Source: Yersinia entomophaga
Lineage (GTDB): Bacteria; Pseudomonadota; Gammaproteobacteria; Enterobacterales; Enterobacteriaceae
Length of the DNA: 64,000 bases
Direction: 5' to 3'
Assembly (NCBI RefSeq): GCF_001656035.1
Contig: NZ_CP010029.1
Span: 3,346,074 to 3,410,073, forward strand
Numbering within the stretch: position 1 is the stretch's first letter; each line of letters starts with the position of its first letter. Below the pieces are notes generated by a model. The model saw only the letters and a list, made by a program, of their open reading frames with translations. It was not told where the DNA came from and did not search any database. The translations under genes and the position numbers were made by a program. Shown here piece after piece: positions 1 through 7,079 of the stretch.

Positions 1-153
1 GCCTGGTTCATGAGGCACGCTACCGTCTAGGAAACTAGGGTCTATTCACCTCAAAAACAATAAAGCTTTACGAGGTGCCTAACAAGGTGCCTAAAAGGTT
101 CGGATTTAATTAGTTTGCTTCAGACTCAGCGGGACAAATTGCAGGCACAAAAA

Positions 154-181
154 AGCCCGCAGGGCTTGCGCCGTGCGGGCT
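154..181 (-). terminator. ancestral ssrA terminator, left island edge
   Basis: A GC-rich hairpin (AGCCCGCA paired with TGCGGGCT) has an A run on its left, so it reads as a Rho-independent terminator on the minus strand. The sequence to its right (about 182-224, ending in GATTTTGG) matches what I remember as the region directly downstream of ssrA in E. coli. It is therefore probably the original chromosomal ssrA terminator, pushed away from ssrA by the island. Confidence 0.7.
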
Positions 182-223
182 CTTAGGACTTTATCGGATG
201 ACTCTGGTAATCATCGATTGAAG

Positions 224-237
224 ATTTTGGGCTGGCG
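224..237. other. degenerate left attachment site (attL-like)
   Basis: ATTTTGG followed directly by GCTGGCG looks like the end of an ssrA gene (minus strand CGCCAGC..CCAAAAT) that has lost four bases (TCCA) of the tmRNA 3' end. The intact counterpart is the tmRNA 3' end at 14048. The pair would mark the two ends of the island. The match is short and imperfect, so the exact crossover cannot be fixed. Confidence 0.5.
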
Positions 238-494
238 TCCCTGTAACTAGATATCTATTTGATTGAATTTTCTAGATAACTGTTGTTTCTGACTTTACCT
301 TTGGTTCTATAAAGGAACCATAAATCGTAACGGCATGAACCCCTGAAAATAGTCCGTTGGCAAACTGTATCAAAAAATATCAAACCTCTTGGTTCAACTT
401 CCTGATGTCATCTGAACTCATTTCATTGGTCTTCCTTTAACATGTCGATTACGTTAGCTACATACATTAAGTCTTCCGCCTGTTGGAGATTGTT

Positions 495-1346
495 ATGAAA
501 AACTGGTCAGTTGAGCATACGAGAGAAGTGAAGAAGTGGCTGGACATAGATACATATCGCGGATTCGAAGAGCTTCCACTCATGCAGCTTTATCATGAAC
601 TACTTGCAAGAACCTTGTTCTTCAAACCTTACCATGAAGAATTTGAAGCGAAGGCCGTAAGCCTCTACATCGACAGGATCTTCAATGGAAATCCCTTTCT
701 CATCACAGAAAAGCATTTAGGTTATCTCACAAGAGAGGACACATTGTATCAGCCCCCGCACTTTTTTCTCACAACCACCGAACGACTGGCACAACTCAGC
801 ATCGTTGGACTGCGAAATTCATTGTTCTTCTGGGATGGAAGCGATGAGTATTCTGTTAACAGAGAATTCCTCGATAGCCCTGTATCGGAAGTTTTGCCAA
901 AATTGTTCAGAGATACGGTCATGGTCGAAATTGACCTAGCAAACGGGACAGATGAAGAGATCGCTGAATCACTCAAAGCTGCACTTCCTCAATGGCGTAA
1001 AGTGCGTGGTATAGAACCAGATGTAACGGAAGCTATTCGCTTTGGTTATGGAACGATTAAGAAAATCATCAACTACAGACTTATACCCCTTATTGATATC
1101 TTGGTATGGTCAAACCTGCACCAAGTTCGTGTATCCGAAGACCGCCTTTCCCGGCTCCTGTACACGGATGATGATGATGAAGAACAAACCCGCCTGAACC
1201 ACCAAATCAGGGATACGGACAGACCCCTTGCTCTGAAGGCCGCGAGTATACCGTTCATCCGTCAGTTTCATCTGTTCATCAACAAAAACGACCACCTAAA
1301 AAAGATCAGAGTTTCAGACGTGATGAAAATCGCTGATTCTGACTAA
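495..1346 (+). CDS. DUF6387-like island protein
   Basis: A 283-residue protein without signal peptide or membrane segment. The ATG at 495 is chosen because GGAG lies six bases upstream; a TTG at 483 is also in frame. Its N-terminus (MKNWSVEHTREVKKW) and overall layout resemble proteins annotated as DUF6387 in enterobacterial integrative elements, which is a remembered match. Near residues 225-230 there is a run of Asp and Glu. It sits just upstream of an AlpA regulator, a common arrangement in P4-like satellites. Function is unknown. Confidence 0.6.
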   Translation: MKNWSVEHTREVKKWLDIDTYRGFEELPLMQLYHELLARTLFFKPYHEEFEAKAVSLYIDRIFNGNPFLITEKHLGYLTREDTLYQPPHFFLTTTERLAQLSIVGLRNSLFFWDGSDEYSVNREFLDSPVSEVLPKLFRDTVMVEIDLANGTDEEIAESLKAALPQWRKVRGIEPDVTEAIRFGYGTIKKIINYRLIPLIDILVWSNLHQVRVSEDRLSRLLYTDDDDEEQTRLNHQIRDTDRPLALKAASIPFIRQFHLFINKNDHLKKIRVSDVMKIADSD

Positions 1347-1445
1347 GACCAACCTCCATTAGCTCTGGCGTTCTCGGCTTCGGTCTTTTTCCTGCTGATT
1401 CATTTATATAGTAATTCCCATCGCAACTGAAATGAGGAATAAAAT

Positions 1446-1652
1446 ATGAATCAGCACAATACTCGCCTTATTCGTTTACCAGAGGTTCTAAATCGAACCG
1501 GTTATGGTAAAGCGTGGATCTATCATCTAATCAGCAAAGGCTGTTTCCCATCACCAGTCAAAATTGGATCTCGTGCAGTTGCTTTCATTGAAAGTGAAGT
1601 AGACGAATGGATTCAATTAACTATCGAAAATTCAAGAAAGCATGTTGCCTGA
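1446..1652 (+). CDS. AlpA-family transcriptional regulator
   Basis: A 68-residue protein with the typical AlpA (phage excisionase-like MerR-fold) helix-turn-helix. Residues about 11-42 include LPEVLNRTGYGKAWIYHLIS followed by KGCFPSPVKIGSRAVAF, then a Trp-containing wing (VDEWI). The ribosome binding site is GAGGAA, eight bases before ATG. In P4 and CP4-57, AlpA-type proteins activate the integrase or excision genes of the same element, so this one may control island excision. The local integrase is frameshifted, so that role may be lost. Confidence 0.85.
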   Translation: MNQHNTRLIRLPEVLNRTGYGKAWIYHLISKGCFPSPVKIGSRAVAFIESEVDEWIQLTIENSRKHVA

Positions 1653-1750
1653 AATAAATTACAGCCTTCTTATTTATGAAGATTAATTCTCAGGTTTGTA
1701 AAGTTTAAATCTTTAAAAAACCTATATTTAACGTAATTCTTTACGTTTTT

Positions 1751-2260
1751 TTAGGCAGGTCTTACGCCATAGGTATTTAAAGGTGGTTTCTTAATATCGG
1801 GTATGGATACGGATAATAATCTTCTTTCATACCAGAGAATAGCTCTTTTAACATTAACTTTCTTTCTTTCTTCTAATAATGAAAGTATTATATTTTTTTC
1901 TGCATTTGAAATTTCATTCAACAATATAGTGTCATCAATATCACATTCAAGTTTAGGTTTGTTTTGTTTTACTATGTATTGACGCCAATTTGATGGTAAA
2001 TCAAGTGTAAGTCGAGGGATTTTACTTTCGTTAAATACTTTATTGTTTTTTTCTAAGCATTTATTTTTAGCTTCTGTAAGGGAAGTAAAGATATCTGATT
2101 TATCTGATCCTTCTGTGTCTATCACTACATAAACAGTAATAAAGTCTTTTGGGCATATACTTAATTCATTTTTGTTTAAAGAATCGAATGCTTTCTTCGG
2201 GACGGGATAGAATAAATAAGGAACACATATCGATAGTATTTTATATCTGTGCTGTGCCAT
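1751..2260 (-). CDS. hypothetical protein, island orphan
   Basis: A 169-residue protein I do not recognise. The start has a strong ribosome binding site (GAGGTGAGTT before ATG), which supports a real gene. It has a hydrophobic stretch near the N-terminus (ILSICVPYLFYPVP) that is too short and proline-broken for a convincing membrane helix. A Lys/Glu-rich helical region follows around residues 75-150. Base composition is clearly AT-rich compared with the core genes. It is divergent from the orphan at 2391, with a 130-bp AT-rich shared promoter region. Confidence 0.5.
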   Translation of the reverse strand: MAQHRYKILSICVPYLFYPVPKKAFDSLNKNELSICPKDFITVYVVIDTEGSDKSDIFTSLTEAKNKCLEKNNKVFNESKIPRLTLDLPSNWRQYIVKQNKPKLECDIDDTILLNEISNAEKNIILSLLEERKKVNVKRAILWYERRLLSVSIPDIKKPPLNTYGVRPA

Positions 2261-2390
2261 AACTCACCTCGATCAACGGAATGAAATCTGATTATAGCCA
2301 AGTTAAATAAATAGAACAACCTTTTTAAAATTGACAAAAAAATATATTAGATTATAAAAATATAAAATAATAACAAATAGAGGTAAAAAT

Positions 2391-2960
2391 ATGTTCAATG
2401 AATTAGATTTTAATAAAATACTAATATCTTCTGAGCGTCGTATATATTTCAATGGATTCGAACATGCCTTTTTTTCTTACGATGGTGTAAAACCTATCCC
2501 TGAAAATTTTGATAATATGTACTTAATTACTAAGATGAATTTATTAAGAGCACAAGCAAAATCAAACTTTATATATTATGAATTATATGATAATAATGTA
2601 ATTCACACTGAACTATTTCAAAATAATAAACTTAATAAAAATGATTTATCTATTGATGTATTCACAGACAAATATATAAAACGATTTTTACATGTAATAG
2701 AAATGAGTAATGATCTTGACAATAATGATTGGGAACCATATATTAAATTTTTATCAAACATGGAAATAAAAAAATCATTTTATGCATTACAATACACCAT
2801 ACTTTCAATGCCTGTTACTTCGCATATACCACAATATTTGGTTGAAAAGTACCTGAATAAATTATCTGAAGAACGAGATATGCATAAAAACAACAACATA
2901 AAATATTTGGAACAATATATTTTAAATCTCTTTGATCTAAAATATATATGCATTCATTGA
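2391..2960 (+). CDS. hypothetical protein, very AT-rich orphan
   Basis: A 189-residue protein of unknown function. GAGGT lies eight bases before the ATG. The gene is extremely AT-rich, with many ATA and TTA codons, and is rich in Asn, Lys, Tyr and Ile, much more so than the hxs operon that follows. No signal peptide, membrane helix or catalytic motif is visible. It is probably cytoplasmic and helical. Composition and position argue for recent transfer. With the divergent 1751 gene it could form a small two-gene cargo unit, but nothing in either sequence shows a joint function. Confidence 0.5.
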   Translation: MFNELDFNKILISSERRIYFNGFEHAFFSYDGVKPIPENFDNMYLITKMNLLRAQAKSNFIYYELYDNNVIHTELFQNNKLNKNDLSIDVFTDKYIKRFLHVIEMSNDLDNNDWEPYIKFLSNMEIKKSFYALQYTILSMPVTSHIPQYLVEKYLNKLSEERDMHKNNNIKYLEQYILNLFDLKYICIH

Positions 2961-3359
2961 TAGAATCTCCAATGAAGTATTTCATAGGTATACCGATCCT
3001 TAGGGGAATCGATAGATATTCCTGTATGTCGATAAGATGAGCTAGACGAAAAAGTACTGCTGCATCATTCGCTTATAGCTTATCTTATGCTTGCGTTGAT
3101 AAGAATTGCCCCCATACTTGTCCTCTCATAAGAAGTAAGGTGTTCATACACACCCCCAACAGCTCATCATCTCTCTAAGTTGCTCAACGTATTGAAAGCG
3201 AGTGCAGGCTTCCCTGACTTCAATGGTGCCAACGCTACTGACCCACGCTTCTTCGATTAAGTCAGTACAGAATCCTTTCGCATTGTGATTACTGAAGGGA
3301 TACATTTCATACTATGAGCCACTAACAACTCTTTGAAATCCCTGCGTTTTAACGTCATG

Positions 3360-3413
3360 TTAGCTTCTTAGCTTCTTAGCTTCTTAGCTTCTTAGCTTCT
3401 TAGCTTCTTAGCT
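3360..3413. repeat. octanucleotide tandem repeat, nearly 7 copies
   Basis: The 8-bp unit TAGCTTCT is repeated six full times without a mismatch, followed by a partial copy (TAGCT), ending about 195 bp before hxsD. Perfect short tandem arrays like this expand and contract by slipped-strand mispairing. Confidence 0.9.
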
Positions 3414-3561
3414 GTTTGCCGATTCAAGCGGCATATGAAAATCAGAAAACATTATTGATTATCATAGGATAAGCAGCATCTTTTTTCGGAATCGCCATTC
3501 AGATGCTAACATCCTGTAACATATTAATTAAATGGTGTATCCTCATTTCTATAGGAAAAAT

Positions 3562-3575
3562 CCGCTTTAAAGCGG
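3562..3575. promoter_or_regulatory. 14-bp perfect palindrome upstream of hxsD
   Basis: CCGCTTTAAAGCGG is a perfect inverted repeat ending 32 bp before the hxsD start, a typical place for a dimeric repressor or activator site. The regulator is unknown. It has no loop or T run, so a terminator is unlikely. Confidence 0.4.
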
Positions 3576-3607
3576 TTGCTGATTGTGATTATTAGTTTTG
3601 TGGGGCA

Positions 3608-3886
3608 ATGGCAATGTGCGAAAGGGTGTTAAAAAAAGATGTTTATTCTGAATGGGTTATACGCAATAGCCTGTACTGGATGACTTCGCTTACTCAGTGG
3701 AAACTCTGTGAAGATATATCCTCCTGGACAATCTCTTTTGAAAACGATAGTCCCGAATGCCTCTATGAGTTCGAGAGGCTGCTGAATGATTACACTTTGC
3801 GAGAAAAACTACAGCATAAAACTGGGGCGTTGAGAGATTCTATTGTCCATAAAGTGCTTCGCAGTGTCGATGAAAGGCTATCGTAA
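3608..3886 (+). CDS. hxsD: His-Xaa-Ser system protein HxsD
   Basis: A 92-residue soluble protein at the head of the Hxs operon. By size and position it is HxsD, the small partner protein of the His-Xaa-Ser system, whose biochemical role is not known. The C-terminal half (about residues 55-85) is helical and charged. It has two Cys (4 and 34) but no metal motif. The start is uncertain: ATG at 3608 and ATG at 3614 are both possible, and the ribosome binding site is weak. Its stop overlaps the hxsB start (TAATG), which implies translational coupling. The assignment leans mainly on the neighbours. Confidence 0.75.
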   Translation: MAMCERVLKKDVYSEWVIRNSLYWMTSLTQWKLCEDISSWTISFENDSPECLYEFERLLNDYTLREKLQHKTGALRDSIVHKVLRSVDERLS

Positions 3887-5274
3887 TGGAATTGATGCCA
3901 TTCAATTTTGACAGATTGCCTAATGGACAGGTGTTTATAAGCAACCTCGCTGGTTTTCATCACTTCATTAATGAGCAAGAGCTGCTTGATCTTTCTAATG
4001 AGCAAATCAATGCGGAGCAATCAAACGCACTAGAAAGCAAGCTGTTCATAACCAACGAAAGCTCATCAGGTATCGCTCCCTATGCTTTAAGTTCTGCTTT
4101 TGCAAAACGATTGATGAATGAACTGGCGATCAGGCCAATTTTCATGATTGTGCCCACATTACGTTGCGACCATACCTGCAAGTATTGTCAGGTCAGTAGA
4201 GCTTCAGTGAACGCCTCTGGTTATGATTTAGATCCCGCTCTCATCCCCGATATCATTTCTACTATCAAAAAACTATCAACTCCACCTTACAAGATAGAGA
4301 TACAGGGTGGAGAGCCACTCTTGCGGTTCGATTTAATTCAGTCTATCTATGAGCAATGTGCTGAAACGCTGGGAAGCACCGATTTTGAGATGGTGGTAGC
4401 TTCAAGCCTGTCTGTCTTGAATGAGGATATGCTTGAATGGTCGAGAGACAGGAACATAACGTTCTCTGTTTCGCTTGATGGTGAGGAAGTTGTTCACAAC
4501 AGTAATCGAATTCTTGGTCATGGGCTTGCGTACAGTAGAACAGTGTCAGGGGTAGAGGCTATCAAACAGTCTTTAGGCGCTGGTCGCGTTGCAACGGTTA
4601 CTACAGTTACTAAAGATCTCATTAGGCATCCTGAATCGATTGTCCAGGCTCACTTGTCTCTTGGCCTCAAGGACATGTTTATCCGACCTGTAAGTCCCTA
4701 TGGGTTTGCACAAAAAGCATCGTTCACATTTTCTATGAAGGAATACTTCAGTTTCTATGCCTCGTTGATAGATGAAATTCTTAAGATCAACAAAGAAGGG
4801 ATAAGGGTTGTTGAACATTCGGCCTCCATTCATCTGAAAAGGATCTTCAATCCCGGTTTTAGTGGTTATGCGGATTTAAAGTCGCCAAGCGGGGTCGTGC
4901 TTAACAGTATTCTTTTCAATTATGACGGTCGAGTATATGGTAGCGATGAGAGTCGTATGTTGCAGAAGGTGAACCCTGAAACGGAGTTCAGTGCGGGTGA
5001 GGTTAAAACGCTATCATTTTCTAAGAGTCCTTACTATAACGCAGTGTTGAGTTCATCGTTCAATTTTGCTCTGCCGGGCTGTGATACATGTGCATATCAA
5101 CCATTTTGCGGTGCAGATCCATGCCAGAACATAAGTGTACAGGGTGAGCCTGTCGGTGATAGGAGTCGTTCAACGTTTTGTCAGTATCACAAGGGGATGT
5201 TCAGGTATCTGATGAACTGCATCTCAGAAGGTGGTCAGAAGGCTGAGATGCTAAAAGGATGGGCATATGTCTGA
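3886..5274 (+). CDS. hxsB: radical SAM maturase HxsB
   Basis: A 462-residue radical SAM enzyme. The CxxxCxxC cluster motif (Cys94, Cys98, Cys101) would bind the 4Fe-4S cluster that cleaves S-adenosylmethionine, and IQGGEPLLR downstream is the usual SAM-binding glycine motif. The C-terminal part has a SPASM-like set of cysteines (399, 402, 408, 413, 432) for auxiliary clusters, as in enzymes that modify ribosomal peptides. The presumed substrate is the HxsA repeat protein encoded two genes downstream. It overlaps hxsC by 8 bases. Family assignment (HxsB, the 6-Cys form) comes from the SPASM-like tail and operon order. Confidence 0.88.
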   Translation: MELMPFNFDRLPNGQVFISNLAGFHHFINEQELLDLSNEQINAEQSNALESKLFITNESSSGIAPYALSSAFAKRLMNELAIRPIFMIVPTLRCDHTCKYCQVSRASVNASGYDLDPALIPDIISTIKKLSTPPYKIEIQGGEPLLRFDLIQSIYEQCAETLGSTDFEMVVASSLSVLNEDMLEWSRDRNITFSVSLDGEEVVHNSNRILGHGLAYSRTVSGVEAIKQSLGAGRVATVTTVTKDLIRHPESIVQAHLSLGLKDMFIRPVSPYGFAQKASFTFSMKEYFSFYASLIDEILKINKEGIRVVEHSASIHLKRIFNPGFSGYADLKSPSGVVLNSILFNYDGRVYGSDESRMLQKVNPETEFSAGEVKTLSFSKSPYYNAVLSSSFNFALPGCDTCAYQPFCGADPCQNISVQGEPVGDRSRSTFCQYHKGMFRYLMNCISEGGQKAEMLKGWAYV

Positions 5275-6379
5275 GGTTATTAGGAACGATATCTTTCATT
5301 TTGCTTCAAAAAAGAATGTGCCCACGGGGTTCTATCGGTTATGCAAACAAAAACCAATGAACCCTTTATTCTTTTTACCCAATTTACTGGTAGTTGCTGA
5401 AGGCAATAATGATGCCATTCAACCATGCTTTGATTTCTCTGTTATTAGCACTGAATTATATGAGTCAATTGAAGATGGAGATATTGGGATAATCAACAAT
5501 GGCAATATGATACGCGTAATTCTGTCCCGCAGAGCCAATCATAATACTGTCTTAGTAACGGAACGCTGCAATAACTTGTGTCTGTTTTGTTCGCAGCCAC
5601 CTAAGAAATCAAATGATGACTGGCTACTTACCCAATCAGCTCTTGCTATAGCTTCATTTGGTTTGGATGGAGTTGTTGGGGTCAGCGGTGGAGAACCTTT
5701 GCTGTATGGAGATGATTTCCTTCACTTCATTGATTTTATCATCGAGAATTCACCAGATACTGCTTTGCATGTTTTAACAAACGGACGCAAATTTTCTGAT
5801 ATCAACTTTACTCAGGAAATGGCAAAGCGAAGCAAAAAGATCAAAATCACCTTTGGTATCCCGCTCTACTCATCAAGACCACTTGTGCATGATCATCTGG
5901 TAGGGAATGATGGCGCATTTAATGAAACGGTTAAGGGGTTAATTAATGCAGGAAACTCAGGGATTAATATCGAACTTAGAGTTATTCCGACACTGGCTAA
6001 CTATACAGAATTGGATGATATTGTAGAGTTCGTTGGCCGTGTGTTCTCCAACATCAATCAGATTTCCCTTATGGGGCTGGAATCTATCGGTTGGGCACGA
6101 AAGAACTGGTCAACAATCTTCATTGAGCACAGCAGTTATAGTGAGAAAATAATCTCCGCCATAGACGCTGCGCACAGGTCAGGTATACCTCTAACAATTT
6201 TTAATTATCCTTTGTGTCATCTTCCCGAAAGAGCTTGGGAGCTTGCTGCTCAGTCGATCTCTGATTGGAAAAATTACTATCCTAAAGAATGTGATGAATG
6301 CACTCAGAAGTCTTCCTGTACTGGTTATTTCAGTTCCTCAACAGGCCGTTTTCATCAACCACCGAGACCAATTTTATGA
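5267..6379 (+). CDS. hxsC: radical SAM maturase HxsC
   Basis: A 370-residue second radical SAM enzyme of the Hxs system. The cluster motif is C101-NNL-C105-LF-C108 and the SAM-binding motif is SGGEPLL. A shorter C-terminal Cys group (342, 345, 351) may hold one auxiliary cluster. The N-terminal 90 residues have no obvious motif and may bind the substrate peptide. Its stop overlaps the hxsA start as ATGA, so enzyme and substrate are translated together. Two different radical SAM proteins acting on one short repeat protein is the hallmark of this system. The chemistry they perform is not known to me. Confidence 0.88.
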   Translation: MSEVIRNDIFHFASKKNVPTGFYRLCKQKPMNPLFFLPNLLVVAEGNNDAIQPCFDFSVISTELYESIEDGDIGIINNGNMIRVILSRRANHNTVLVTERCNNLCLFCSQPPKKSNDDWLLTQSALAIASFGLDGVVGVSGGEPLLYGDDFLHFIDFIIENSPDTALHVLTNGRKFSDINFTQEMAKRSKKIKITFGIPLYSSRPLVHDHLVGNDGAFNETVKGLINAGNSGINIELRVIPTLANYTELDDIVEFVGRVFSNINQISLMGLESIGWARKNWSTIFIEHSSYSEKIISAIDAAHRSGIPLTIFNYPLCHLPERAWELAAQSISDWKNYYPKECDECTQKSSCTGYFSSSTGRFHQPPRPIL

Positions 6380-7011
6380 AAAAATTTAATTTTGCTGCTC
6401 TACTTCCGGGATTTTTGGCGCTCAATAATTCTGTATGGGCAAGTGATTCATCCACCGGAGCAAGTGATTTGCCTGGTATGACTCTTAATGAACATGATTT
6501 AGTGATAGCCCCACTTAACACCGAAGTTCCATTCTACATTGCAGGGCATCGCAGTCATAGCTCCCATCGAAGCCATAGTTCTCACCGATCATCATCAGGT
6601 GGCGGGTACTATGGTGGCAGCACTCCTTATTATCCAAAAACATACAGCTCACCAAGCTCATCTGGGTCTTCAAGTTCAGGAACAAGTTCCTCATCGTCCT
6701 CTTCCTCTGTGCGTTCGCTTCGTTCTAACGACAATAACAACTCTACTACTACGAATTCTGTTGGAACTACAGAAGCTAACCGTGCAAGTAATGGGCTGAC
6801 TTCTGGTACAGAGAAGCGTAAGCGCTTAATCATGCGGGTTCAATTCGCTTTGCTGGACAAAGGTTATTACAACGGGAATATTGACGGCATAATGGGGCCT
6901 TCGACAAGGCAGTCAATAAAAAATTATCGCATTGCGAACGGACTACCAGTACCCTCAAGTGAAACCTTGGATACACAGTTGTTAAATTCATTGAGTATTT
7001 TAGCTCGATAA
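6376..7011 (+). CDS. hxsA: His-Xaa-Ser repeat protein HxsA
   Basis: A 211-residue protein that is the likely target of HxsB and HxsC. Residues 1-22 form a signal peptide ending in VWA-S, so the protein is probably exported. Residues 58-72 are five tandem His-Xaa-Ser units (HRS HSS HRS HSS HRS), followed by a Gly/Tyr stretch and a Ser-rich linker to about residue 125. From about residue 146 to the end is a peptidoglycan-binding-1 type domain (AL.DKGYYNGNIDGIMGPSTR). The domain order suggests a modified His/Ser segment displayed on the cell wall in the periplasm. The ATG at 6376 overlaps the hxsC stop; an upstream in-frame start would lie inside hxsC and would spoil the signal peptide. Confidence 0.9.
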   Translation: MKKFNFAALLPGFLALNNSVWASDSSTGASDLPGMTLNEHDLVIAPLNTEVPFYIAGHRSHSSHRSHSSHRSSSGGGYYGGSTPYYPKTYSSPSSSGSSSSGTSSSSSSSSVRSLRSNDNNNSTTTNSVGTTEANRASNGLTSGTEKRKRLIMRVQFALLDKGYYNGNIDGIMGPSTRQSIKNYRIANGLPVPSSETLDTQLLNSLSILAR

Positions 7012-7079
7012 ATTAAGTATATTTAAAATTGTTCACTTTAACATTAACTTGTATGAATATATATTTCAGAGGCGATTAA

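Larger units (their letters stand above)
2961..3607. other. 650-bp non-coding gap before hxs operon
   Basis: No intact gene is visible. On the minus strand, about 3150-3360 contains short open stretches that read as protein-like in two different frames, perhaps a decayed gene. The gap also holds the 8-bp tandem repeat (3360-3413) and a 14-bp perfect palindrome (3562-3575), listed separately. The hxs promoter must lie here but no good -35/-10 pair stands out. Confidence 0.5.

Noticed and set aside
154..237. A second tmRNA gene at the left edge
   Set aside because: Only the terminator and a few bases of the 3' end are present; the tag frame and the rest of the RNA are absent.
3360..3413. CRISPR array
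   Set aside because: The unit is only 8 bp with no spacers and no cas genes; it is a simple tandem repeat.
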